From the NCBI GenBank assembly GCA_036397475.1, contig DASWIV010000197.1:1-9985 (forward strand): DNA of 9,985 nucleotides. The letters run 5' to 3'. This DNA is from DASWIV01 sp036397475. Its GTDB lineage: Bacteria > JAJVIF01 > JAPKYR01. The notes under the pieces were generated by a model that worked only from the letters and a program-made list of their open reading frames with translations, was not told the DNA's origin and ran no database searches. Of this stretch, positions 1 through 7,204 are shown in pieces; the first letter of the stretch is position 1; every line of letters starts with the position of its first letter. Both the position numbers and the translations under genes were made by a program.

Positions 1-275
1 AGCCGTTCCGCCTCTACTCGGGTGAGGTTCGCTTTGATAAAAGTCTCGGGACTACTCTTTCGCATCCCGAAAAATCTAGCACAATCAGAGAAGAAAAAAT
101 AGGGGGAGTCAAAATTCGCTGTCAGTCGGCTGAAGTGTTACATTTTTCTCTCCTGAATCTTTTTTCATTGGCGTTACGGCCTGAAGTTTCAGACAGTATA
201 CTCAATAAATCCTTTATCCTCCACGGGATAATTGCGGATATCGCCTGAGGAAACTACAATAGCCCCCATATTTGT
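1..275. other. Left edge: upstream region of the DUF2723 gene, possible end of an earlier gene
   Basis: No gene is clearly recognisable here. The + strand frame that begins at base 3 is open for about 81 codons to a TGA at 246-248. It lies in the same frame as the next gene and could be the end of a CDS entering from the left. Its translation (starting PFRLYSGEVRFD) has no motif I recognise, and its codon use becomes less like the neighbouring genes after the first dozen codons, so it may be chance. A TATACT at 197-202 could serve as a -10 box, but the only -35 at normal spacing (174-179, TTACGG) is poor. No clear Shine-Dalgarno sequence lies at normal distance before the ATG at 276; the nearest AGGA is about 24 bases upstream. 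Confidence 0.25.
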
Positions 276-2543
276 ATGAATAATTCAGAAGGAAATGCCG
301 GTGGTGGCGAGAAAACCGAGGTCTCTGTCAACCAAGAAAAGAAGGTCAAGGTTCCGATCTTTTCGGGTATGACAGGCTCCCCTCTTATTCACAGGATTTT
401 CGGCGCGGTGGTACTCATACAGTCGATCATCGTTTATTATGCGACCACCTGCCCGGTTATTTACTATGGCGACGCGGGTGAATTTATCGTCGCGGCGAAA
501 AACTGGGGAATTGCCCACCCGCCCGGATATCCGATTTACACAATTCTGCTTGGAATCTTCCTCAGGCTCCCCCTTGGATTCCTCGCTCCCGACACGGAAT
601 TCATCCAGGCAACAGCATGGCAGGCGAATTTTTTCTCCGCGGTCCTTGGCGCATTCGCCATCTGGATAATTTATCTCATTCTCCTGAGGTTGACCAGAAA
701 TCCATATTACGCACTCCCCGGGGCATTGTTATGTATGACCTCCCGTACATTCTGGTCGCAGACCGGTATCGCCGAAGTCTACACGCTTAACGCTCTCCTC
801 GCGGCAATTATCGTCCTGCTGGCATTACAAATGTCCGAAGCCCGTCGCGGAAGCCTTCACCGTGTCCGCCTGATGAGATGGGGAAGCCTGGTCTGGGGAT
901 TATCGCTATGCAATCACCAGGAGATGGTCTTTTTCTTTCCCGTCTGGCTGACCATGCTGATTCTGGCTCTGCAAGTGCCTGAAAACAAAAAACGCCACGA
1001 AATTCCGCAGGGCAGAATTTTTCTGGAAGCAATCGGTTTCTTCATTATTGGACTGCTCCCGTATATTTATCTCCCGATCGCATCGTCCCGGGATCCTGTC
1101 CTGAACTGGGGAAATCCGTCCACACTCAAGGGCTTTTTCAATGTGCTCACAAGAGCTGAATATCGTGGGATCAAAGCAGGCATCACGGGCGACCTCGTCA
1201 CGTCATGGGACATTTTCCTCACATATCTCTACTGGAGCTCCATTCAGTATTTTCCTGTTTTCATCACCAGCATTTTAGGCCTTGCCGGATTCGTATCCCT
1301 TTTCCGAAAACTGAAACATTCCCCTGCCCTGATATCGTCCGCGATTTCTCTCTTTCTGATGGCAGCAGTATTCATCATTTATTTCGCGAAGATCGACCGC
1401 CCAAGCATGTTTTTCCTCGAAGTGTATTTCATCCCGTGGTACCTGTCCCTCGGCGTCCTGGTAACACTGGGGATAAAACATGTTACCGACATACTCATCG
1501 CAAAAAATCTCGAAAGAGAAATACTCATTATGTCCTTCGGATTGATCTTCCTTGTCGGATTCGTCTGGGTTACTTACAGCCAGAATAAAACCAGTTCCAA
1601 CATGAGCGACAACATCGCCGGGTACATTTATTCTCATGACGTTATCGCATCACTTCCCGACCGGCCCGATAAATCGATCCTCGTGACTGGCGGCGACGAG
1701 ATATTCCTCATCTGGTACTGGAAATGGGTCGAGGGTGTGGACAAAAATATAGCGGCTATCGGCTATGACGCTCTCGGTATCCGTTCAAGCTGGTTCTGGG
1801 ACGATCTTACACGCGATGATCCGGATATCATCATTCCCGATATCGCCAATATTCCCGATGAAATAAAATCTTACGATCAATTGCGCCTTTACAGGCTTGA
1901 AATGCTCCTGAGGGAAAATTTTGGAAATTACCGCACTTACATGACCTCCTGGGACCCGGCGTTCGATCCCATTATCCACGAAAAACCTTGGCACATGGTT
2001 GTCGACGGGCCTGTCCTTGAACTTGAAAAAGATACTGAAAACAATTTCACGGATTATCCACGCGCCAGCACTCCTGAGGAAGATTACCTGTTCCGTAATT
2101 TACTCGACGTCGACAGGGCGGGACTTGTCCCATTCGAGATCGAGGTTTACCAGCGCTACGCGTCCACCTGCTTTAATCTCGCTACATATTTCGAGCGTGC
2201 CGGCGATTACCAGCGCGCAATCGAGTTCGCGAAATTGTGCATGGAATTCCAGCCGGGATTTTCAGCGGGCGACCGCGCTGCAACTCCGGAAGCAATTATC
2301 GCAAGAAACCTGATAAATTCGGAAGACTGGGAACTCGCCAGGGATTTACTCACGGACCTACTCGCGAATGATCCGAATAACGCATTTTTCCATTACTCAC
2401 TGGCGGAGACTTATGTAGCACTGAAAGATCCTGAGAAAGCTCTCGACGAATTCGAGCGGGCTATACAGCTTGATCCGGACAATGCCTTTATCAAACAGCG
2501 TTACAACGAAGTCATAAACTCATTACTTCTACCTGATGAATAA
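276..2543 (+). CDS. DUF2723 (TMEM260-like) membrane protein with C-terminal TPR repeats, probable GT-C glycosyltransferase
   Basis: Polytopic inner-membrane protein of 755 residues, probably a GT-C-fold glycosyltransferase that uses a lipid-linked sugar. Seen in sequence: a short polar N-terminus, a first membrane segment at about 39-57, then the family signature GDAGEF (65-70; D66 and E69 are the likely catalytic or metal-binding acids) followed by HPPGYP (81-86), FWSQTGIAEVYTLNAL (159-174), GLSLCNHQ (208-215) and PVLNWGNP (274-281). About ten hydrophobic segments end near residue 432. A soluble region follows, with TPR-like helices at about 632-660 and 704-737 (FHYSLAETYVALKDPEKAL and DEFERAIQLDPDN). 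Known for the family: vertebrate TMEM260 carries DUF2723 and is a protein O-mannosyltransferase; most bacterial members are uncharacterised. An in-frame TGA at 246-248 makes this ATG the first possible start, though its ribosome binding site is weak. The family call is firm; donor and acceptor are unknown. Confidence 0.92.
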   Translation: MNNSEGNAGGGEKTEVSVNQEKKVKVPIFSGMTGSPLIHRIFGAVVLIQSIIVYYATTCPVIYYGDAGEFIVAAKNWGIAHPPGYPIYTILLGIFLRLPLGFLAPDTEFIQATAWQANFFSAVLGAFAIWIIYLILLRLTRNPYYALPGALLCMTSRTFWSQTGIAEVYTLNALLAAIIVLLALQMSEARRGSLHRVRLMRWGSLVWGLSLCNHQEMVFFFPVWLTMLILALQVPENKKRHEIPQGRIFLEAIGFFIIGLLPYIYLPIASSRDPVLNWGNPSTLKGFFNVLTRAEYRGIKAGITGDLVTSWDIFLTYLYWSSIQYFPVFITSILGLAGFVSLFRKLKHSPALISSAISLFLMAAVFIIYFAKIDRPSMFFLEVYFIPWYLSLGVLVTLGIKHVTDILIAKNLEREILIMSFGLIFLVGFVWVTYSQNKTSSNMSDNIAGYIYSHDVIASLPDRPDKSILVTGGDEIFLIWYWKWVEGVDKNIAAIGYDALGIRSSWFWDDLTRDDPDIIIPDIANIPDEIKSYDQLRLYRLEMLLRENFGNYRTYMTSWDPAFDPIIHEKPWHMVVDGPVLELEKDTENNFTDYPRASTPEEDYLFRNLLDVDRAGLVPFEIEVYQRYASTCFNLATYFERAGDYQRAIEFAKLCMEFQPGFSAGDRAATPEAIIARNLINSEDWELARDLLTDLLANDPNNAFFHYSLAETYVALKDPEKALDEFERAIQLDPDNAFIKQRYNEVINSLLLPDE

Positions 2544-2565
2544 AATTTTTTATCCCCGGCCCGTC

Positions 2566-2578
2566 CGTCAGCCTGACG
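2566..2578 (+). other. Small hairpin 3' of the DUF2723 gene
   Basis: CGTCA and TGACG form a perfect five-base inverted repeat around GCC, 23 bases after the stop codon. No T-run follows it; the T-run in this gap (about 2535-2541) comes before it. It is therefore not a good intrinsic terminator, though it could protect the mRNA 3' end. The rest of the 202-base gap holds the kinase promoter candidate and no gene. Confidence 0.3.
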
Positions 2579-2665
2579 CTCTTGCTGCGTCTAAGGAGAA
2601 CATTTCCGACTTGACAGTCAATTGCAGATTCATTTTTTTCGACCGCTATTCCTGCCCTTCCCCCA

Positions 2666-2694
2666 TTGTCTCTTATGATATGAATTGATATACT
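2666..2694 (+). promoter_or_regulatory. Candidate sigma70-type promoter for the kinase gene
   Basis: TTGTCT (2666-2671) and TATACT (2689-2694) are separated by exactly 17 bases. They match the -35 consensus at four of six positions and the -10 at five of six. Transcription would begin near 2701, about 45 bases before the kinase ATG. A perfect TTGACA at 2611-2616 has no -10 at proper distance. Prediction by eye only. Confidence 0.4.
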
Positions 2695-2745
2695 ACCTGT
2701 GGGGTTGGACCGGGAATCCATCCTATTAGGAGTACCTTTGTTTCG

Positions 2746-3576
2746 ATGCAGCCAAAAACTTACCTGAACCAGAAATTAAACGAATTCGGAGTCAAATATC
2801 AGTTAGGGAAAGGCGCATACGCTACAGTATATGCCGCCGAGGACCTCGAAGGCATTTCAGGTCAGCGTAATAAACTTGTCGCGCTTAAAATTCCGACAGA
2901 CCAGTCCAAGTCATATAAGAAACAGATGGCGGAAGCCGAGTTTCTAATGGAACTTGAGCATCCCGGTGTTGTTAAAGTTTACTCGCTGGAATTCAACAGG
3001 CTTCACAACATCTTCTTCTTCGTGATGGAAATTCTCGAAGGAAAGGACCTAGAGGAGATAATCGACCTCGCGGGTTTCCAGCCCCTTCCTCCGAAAAACA
3101 CGGAATTCCTGATCGCGCAGATCCTTGATGTCCTGAAATATTTCAAGGAAAAGAACATCGTACACCGCGACATTAAGCCCGCTAATTTCATTGTCGATAA
3201 TTTCAGCGGGAAACTCACACTGACCGATTTCGGTTTCGCGAATTACCAGGACCAGATCGACCCGAAGACACTCCGCGCGGGTACTCTATACTACATGCCC
3301 CCCGACCAGCTCGACGGCAACCCCACACCGGCAAGCGATGTATGGGCTGCGGGAGTAATTCTTTACAGGATGCTTACCGGACGCCTCCCGTTCAACGCCG
3401 GCGCTGAGCCTGAATTGATCAGATTGATCCGCGAAGAGGATCCGCAGCCGATCAAGGAACTCAATCCGAACGCACCGGATCATCTTATCGAGATTTGCGG
3501 CGCGTGCCTTCAGAAGAATCCGGAAGAGCGCTACGCTCACACGCACGATTTTTCAGAGTTGCTTGTTAAGCGGTAA
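2746..3576 (+). CDS. Soluble Hanks-type serine/threonine protein kinase
   Basis: Protein of 276 residues that is essentially a bare eukaryotic-type kinase domain, predicted to phosphorylate Ser/Thr in the cytoplasm. All catalytic elements are visible: glycine loop GKGAYATVY (21-29), ATP lysine K48 in VALK, acidic residues of helix C in EAEFLMEL (63-70), catalytic loop HRDIKPAN (140-147, with D142, K144 and N147), DFG (161-163), the activation-segment end GTLYYMPPDQ (179-188), the helix F aspartate D198 in SDVWAAGVILY, and the late arginine R262. The usual APE is PPD here, a conservative Glu-to-Asp change. There is no membrane segment, PASTA, TPR or other sensor domain, so the input signal is not evident. 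AGGAG at 2728-2732 is 13 bases before the ATG, a long spacing, but no better in-frame start exists. Its stop codon is two bases from the stop of the opposing pilin-like gene. The substrate is unknown; nearby pilin-like proteins are exported and so unlikely direct targets. Confidence 0.93.
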   Translation: MQPKTYLNQKLNEFGVKYQLGKGAYATVYAAEDLEGISGQRNKLVALKIPTDQSKSYKKQMAEAEFLMELEHPGVVKVYSLEFNRLHNIFFFVMEILEGKDLEEIIDLAGFQPLPPKNTEFLIAQILDVLKYFKEKNIVHRDIKPANFIVDNFSGKLTLTDFGFANYQDQIDPKTLRAGTLYYMPPDQLDGNPTPASDVWAAGVILYRMLTGRLPFNAGAEPELIRLIREEDPQPIKELNPNAPDHLIEICGACLQKNPEERYAHTHDFSELLVKR

Positions 3577-3578
3577 AA

Positions 3579-4685
3579 TTACAGCGCATATCTATCTTGC
3601 TCTACACCATTCGTCAGGACAATAATCACCCCGTCCGGGACACCGTCCGGAGCGCCATATATGAATTCTCCCAGATGATCAGGATCGCTGTCATACGGAT
3701 AATACGGACCTTCCCACTCATATCCTCCACCAAATACCTCGGGAATTCCACCCGATGATCCAAAGTCGCGGCTGATCAACTCATAGCCAAGGTCCCAGCA
3801 ATACCTCTTCCCCTGATCCGGAGGACAGTTCCATGACAGCCTTTTTCCCTCCGGGTCCTCGTACTCCAGCCTGATCACATCAGTGCCTGTCGTCCCTTCC
3901 GCTCCATATCCACCCAGGATATAACGGTTATAGTGTCCTCCAATATGTGTGTTTGGCACATGAACCATATCCCGTATCGATGGGAGAGTATCCGCTGTCG
4001 CCTTATAAAAGAAATTCCCCGGCCAGAATGTAAAAACTGTATCCGTTACATGGCTCCCGCTTCTCAATCCTCCAAAATGATAATACACGTTGATAATATC
4101 ATGCTTGAATTCATCAGGGACATTTTCGAATTCTCCCCGATCAAGTGTTCTTCGTGTTTCAATATCGCTCCACAAAAACGGACCTGTATGAACCGCGCCC
4201 ATGAAGAAATTTATGTCATCAAGACCCATACCCATTGTATTACCCTTATATCCAAATCTCGGATCGCCTTCCCCTTGACGATTGGTTCCATCTACATTTG
4301 TCCTCAGCCTTATATCGCGTCCGGAATCTGAAAATGGATTACCCGGATAAGATGAAAGGTAACCATTCTCTATCAAAGGATCGACAACAGCTTCATTCGA
4401 CGCTACCAGTCCATTGTCCATATCGATGGAATTTAAACCATCCCATTTTTCATGCCACCCATTCCATCCATCGATGTCACCTCCAAGCAGGTAATGCGGA
4501 TACTCATTGTTATCAGTCATGAATCTCTCCAAAACTATTTGAATCGTGTGGCAGTTGGCTTTGGTTTCACCTTCTTTACTGCCATGATAGCCACTGTTAC
4601 ATGCTGCCAAGTTTGCTATCATCATAAAGATCGCCGGAAACATGATCCATTCAGTGTAACTTATTGCTGGTTTCATTTTTTCCAT
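3579..4685 (-). CDS. Pilin-like type A body with a lipoprotein-type signal (LAAC)
   Basis: Protein of 368 residues, closely similar along its length to the partial gene at the right edge. Shared motifs include KANCHTIQI, YPHYLLGGDIDGW, SYPGNPF, GDPRFGYKGN, FTFWPGNFFYKAT, GGYGAEGT, PEVFGGG and the end motif GAPDGVPDGVIIVLTNG. Its N-terminus is remodelled: the prepilin GFTLIE site is absent and the hydrophobic stretch (about 13-28) ends in LAAC (26-29), a textbook lipobox with C29 followed by N30. Seen: the lipobox aligns with the LPNY that ends the hydrophobic helix of canonical relatives. Inferred: it is processed by signal peptidase II and lipid-anchored, not assembled into a pilus. A weak prepilin-like reading remains (A7 then ISYTE, with Glu at +5). 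AGGAG sits nine bases before the ATG, inside the end of the preceding gene, whose stop is one base upstream, so translation is probably coupled. Function unknown. Confidence 0.85.
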   Translation of the reverse strand: MEKMKPAISYTEWIMFPAIFMMIANLAACNSGYHGSKEGETKANCHTIQIVLERFMTDNNEYPHYLLGGDIDGWNGWHEKWDGLNSIDMDNGLVASNEAVVDPLIENGYLSSYPGNPFSDSGRDIRLRTNVDGTNRQGEGDPRFGYKGNTMGMGLDDINFFMGAVHTGPFLWSDIETRRTLDRGEFENVPDEFKHDIINVYYHFGGLRSGSHVTDTVFTFWPGNFFYKATADTLPSIRDMVHVPNTHIGGHYNRYILGGYGAEGTTGTDVIRLEYEDPEGKRLSWNCPPDQGKRYCWDLGYELISRDFGSSGGIPEVFGGGYEWEGPYYPYDSDPDHLGEFIYGAPDGVPDGVIIVLTNGVEQDRYAL

Positions 4686-4686
4686 T

Positions 4687-5739
4687 TCAAATATCTCCTA
4701 CATGCGTATCTATCTCAACCCTCGACGTCACCACATGAATCACACCGTCCGGCCTGCCGTCAGGTCCGATATAAAAATCTTCCGGGGATGGATTTTCTCC
4801 CTCAATTTTTTCATTCACAGCCATGAAGCTCCCCGACTCGAAATCGCCCCACAGGTTATAAACATCCTCTCCCAGGTATGTCGGAGCCCCGTATGCACAA
4901 ATGTTATAACCGATTGCATGACCGGTCACCGGCTGGTCAATATCAATACTGTCTCCCTCATAGACAAACATTGAATACGAGGCGAGCTTGTCGAAAATTG
5001 CGTAGTAATAAAAATTCCCCGGCGTCAGCGGAAATTGATAGCCTTGCGCACCTGGATAGAATTTCCTGATTTTATCCGAATCGGTCAGGACCGGATTAAT
5101 ATAGCCAGACCAGTGCGGGTCGGGATCGGGTACAAGTATGACAGGCCACGGCGCGTGTCTTTGTCCCTCGCTCACATCCCACATCAGGTTCCCATTCGCT
5201 CCACCCACAAGCCTCCTCACATACGTAGTTCCACGGTCAAACGGCGTCGCCCAGATATTTGTCCTCGACTTGAAATTCACTTCGGGCATGAATTCAAGGG
5301 GACCGAATCCATTGTTCGCAGGATCGGTCAGGATCCTGTTGCCGGACATTTCGTCCATGAACGGGTTCTCCGGATACGCGGACAGGTATCCGTTCTGGAT
5401 CAATACATCGACATCGTCCCTGAACCCCTTGTAATCCGGATCTTCCGGCGGATAGTAATATGTCTGGTCAGTGTCGGGATTTAGTGGCGCTTTGATGCTC
5501 GCGAATGTGTCGGTCTCGTCGCCTCCATATAAAATGTACGGGTAGAATCCGCCGGAATCGACAGCGAACCTCTCTACAGCCATTTGAATGTCGTGCAGGT
5601 TCGACTTGACCTCCGCTTCCCTCGATTTGTCACGATGACCGCATCCTGACATCAATATCGGATTCTGAAAAAGCACAAAAATCAGAAATACGAATAAACT
5701 CCATTCAAAGAAATTACTACAACGTGTAATCAATTTCAT
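4687..5739 (-). CDS. Pilin-like type B body with degenerate prepilin signal and possible lipobox (LMSGC)
   Basis: Protein of 350 residues, a clear paralog of the product of 6125-7165. Shared blocks are EVKSNLH, AVDSGG, LYGGDETDTF, NGYLSAYPENPF, MWDVSEGQRHAPWP, FPLTPGNFYYY, YGAP..LGED.YNLWGDFE and the end motif GPDGRPDGVI. The N-terminus (MKLITRCSNFFEWSLFVFLIF) has a hydrophobic stretch but no G-F-T-x-x-E cleavage site; the Glu is shifted by one position. The stretch ends in LMSGC (29-33), a slightly atypical lipobox with Met at -3, so lipid modification at C33 is plausible but less certain than in the next gene. A G-rich Shine-Dalgarno-like stretch (GGGGGA) lies just upstream of the ATG. The upstream reading frame is open back to the TGA of the pilin stub, with which this gene is in frame. 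Probably cotranscribed with the downstream type A gene. Function unknown. Confidence 0.82.
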   Translation of the reverse strand: MKLITRCSNFFEWSLFVFLIFVLFQNPILMSGCGHRDKSREAEVKSNLHDIQMAVERFAVDSGGFYPYILYGGDETDTFASIKAPLNPDTDQTYYYPPEDPDYKGFRDDVDVLIQNGYLSAYPENPFMDEMSGNRILTDPANNGFGPLEFMPEVNFKSRTNIWATPFDRGTTYVRRLVGGANGNLMWDVSEGQRHAPWPVILVPDPDPHWSGYINPVLTDSDKIRKFYPGAQGYQFPLTPGNFYYYAIFDKLASYSMFVYEGDSIDIDQPVTGHAIGYNICAYGAPTYLGEDVYNLWGDFESGSFMAVNEKIEGENPSPEDFYIGPDGRPDGVIHVVTSRVEIDTHVGDI

Positions 5740-5862
5740 CCGAATAATCCCCCAGATATTGTTCCATTGTCTCCCAGTTGTTTCCGCCAGACGTCAGCAT
5801 ACGCATACTATTGCCCCAACAACCACTAATTCAGTCAGCGTGAATCCATTTGGCTTTTTCAT
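5717..5862 (-). pseudogene. Pilin stub: intact prepilin signal fused out of frame to a possible C-terminal tail
   Basis: The ATG at 5862 opens MKKPNGFTLTELVVVGAIV, a canonical class III prepilin leader with Gly at -1, Phe at +1 and Glu at +5. It reaches a TGA at 5796-5794 after 22 codons. Where it breaks off, another frame (ATG at 5806, second ATG at 5800) reads LTSGGNNWETMEQ and ends in TAG at 5719-5717. That tail begins with LTSG, like the ends of other family members (LTSGSDSKAL, LTNGSEVEKYVK). I infer a pilin gene whose middle (some 300 codons) was deleted with a frameshift; a GTATGC tandem duplication sits at the junction. The ATG overlaps the TGA of the preceding fragment as TGATG. The leader is certain; the identity of the tail is a guess. 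Confidence 0.6.
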
Positions 5863-6114
5863 CACCCGGCCTCCCACTCGTAATTCACTTCATTCCAGTA
5901 TTTATCCATCAAAACCAGTGTCACGCCATCCGGAACTCCATCCGGTGCGCCATACATAAAATCTCCGTACTGCAGATTACTCTCATTGTAGTACCAGTAC
6001 GGGCCATGGAAATCATCCCCCCTGCCAAAAACTTCGGGAAGGCCGCATCTTGATCCAAAACACCCAATCAGAAATTCGGCTACTGTCCATCACCTGTGAA
6101 TTCTCATAGCTCAT
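5862..6114 (-). pseudogene. C-terminal remnant of a type A pilin-like gene
   Basis: From 6089 to the TGA at 5864-5862 one frame encodes 75 residues that match the C-terminal fifth of the type A genes: FLIGCFGSRCGLPEVFG, then GPYWYYNES, YGDFMYGAPDGVPDGV and TLVLMDKYW. It corresponds to LISRDFGSSGGIPEVFG...GAPDGVPDGVIIVL of 3579-4685. An in-frame TGA at 6092-6090 blocks it upstream. A well-placed start also exists: AGGAG at 6126-6122 is seven bases before an ATG at 6114, but that frame (MSYENSQVMDSS...) ends after 33 codons in another frame, so a shift near 6090 would be needed to join them. The other four fifths of the gene are missing. Decayed duplicate is the simplest reading. Confidence 0.75.
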
Positions 6115-6124
6115 TTGCCTGCTC

Positions 6125-7165
6125 CTAATTCTCATCATTTATACTGACCATAGAATCGAGAATAATAATAACCCCATCTTTACGGCCATCCGGTCCCGTT
6201 GTAAGCTCATCAGTGCTCTGAGGCATTCCGTGCATGGGCTCATTAAATGTGAACAGGCTTCGCTCCTCGAAATCGCCCCACAGGTTATAAGCGTCCTCGC
6301 CCAGATTATCAGGCGCTCCATAGCCGCATAATTTATACCCGATTACCAATCCGGTGACAGCTCCTTCCGGATTGATATCTCCTCGTGAATTTATGAACGA
6401 CGTATAACCGGCAAGCCCTTCAAATATTCCGTAGTAGTAAAAATTGCCCGGCGTTAACGGGAACTGCAGACCCGGGCTTGCAAGATCGAAATCTCTTATC
6501 TTGTCCTGAACAGTAACCAACGGATTCCGGTAACCGGTCCAGTGATATTCCGGTGCAGGCGAAAGCACTACCGGCCACGGAGCGTGGCGCTGCCCTTCGC
6601 TCACATCCCACATAAGCGTTCCTTCCCCGCCACCGACAAATCTCCTGACATAGAACAGGCTGCGGTCGAAAGGCGAAACCCAGATATTAGTACGAGCCTT
6701 CCCGCTTGTCCCGAATTGAAATTCCAGCGGTCCGAAACCGTTCTCCTCCGGATTGGTTTTTATCCTGTATCTTACCTGCGGATCTACAAACGGATTTTCC
6801 GGGTACCATTTCATATACCCGAATTGCAGGAGCACATCGAAGTCTCCGCGAAATGGCTGGTAATCCGGATGGTCGGGAGGCAGGTAATAACTGTACCCGG
6901 TATCGATATTTACAGGAGCGCCCGGTTTAGCGAACGTATCTGTTTCATCGCCCCCGTAGAGCATGTACGGATAAATCCCGCCTGAATCGACCGCGTACCT
7001 CTCCAGCGCAATCTGTATGGTATGCAGATTCGACCTCACTTCCGACTCCCTGTCCTCATCGCCGGCGCGGATAATGCCGGGGAGAAAAAGTACCGATGCG
7101 AGAGCCATAATCGCTCCGATCGCTATGAATTCAAAAATTGTGTGTGTTCCACTCGTTGTTTTCAT
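6125..7165 (-). CDS. Pilin-like type B protein with altered prepilin cleavage site
   Basis: Protein of 346 residues and full-length paralog of 4687-5739. The N-terminal helix keeps pilin geometry: Glu 12 sits at the +5 position and LPGIIRAG aligns with LPNYIKAK of canonical members, so the helix length is unchanged. The residues flanking the cleavage site are changed, however (Thr7/His8 instead of Gly/Phe, in SGTHTIFEF). Prepilin peptidase normally needs Gly (sometimes Ala) at -1, so processing is doubtful and the helix may remain as a signal anchor. There is no cysteine for lipidation. The body carries ALERYAVDSGG, YGGDETDTF, WYPENPF, DVSEGQRHAPWPV, PLTPGNFYYYG, YGAPDNLGEDAYNLWGDFE and GPDGRKDGVI. 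The start is supported by AGGAA six bases upstream of the ATG. Its stop TAG overlaps the AGGAG of the following fragment. Function unknown. Confidence 0.83.
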   Translation of the reverse strand: MKTTSGTHTIFEFIAIGAIMALASVLFLPGIIRAGDEDRESEVRSNLHTIQIALERYAVDSGGIYPYMLYGGDETDTFAKPGAPVNIDTGYSYYLPPDHPDYQPFRGDFDVLLQFGYMKWYPENPFVDPQVRYRIKTNPEENGFGPLEFQFGTSGKARTNIWVSPFDRSLFYVRRFVGGGEGTLMWDVSEGQRHAPWPVVLSPAPEYHWTGYRNPLVTVQDKIRDFDLASPGLQFPLTPGNFYYYGIFEGLAGYTSFINSRGDINPEGAVTGLVIGYKLCGYGAPDNLGEDAYNLWGDFEERSLFTFNEPMHGMPQSTDELTTGPDGRKDGVIIILDSMVSINDEN

Positions 7166-7204
7166 TGTGTGTTCCTGTGTTTATAAATGCAGACGTGATC
7201 AAGC

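Noticed and set aside
2611..2616. Perfect TTGACA as -35 of a kinase promoter
   Set aside because: The bases 16-18 positions downstream are a T/C run with no -10 similarity; the 2666/2689 pair is better.
5035..5484. + strand open frame of 149 codons inside the type B gene, and similar one at 6542-6985
   Set aside because: Both are shadows at equivalent positions of two paralogous genes; the - strand frames carry the conserved motifs, and the products look like no known protein.
5794..5796. TGA between the stub leader and the next ORF as a selenocysteine or recoded codon
   Set aside because: The read-through product would have two hydrophobic segments and a break in the middle of the pilin helix, no other gene here uses internal TGA, and no recoding hairpin is evident. 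Deletion with frameshift explains it better.
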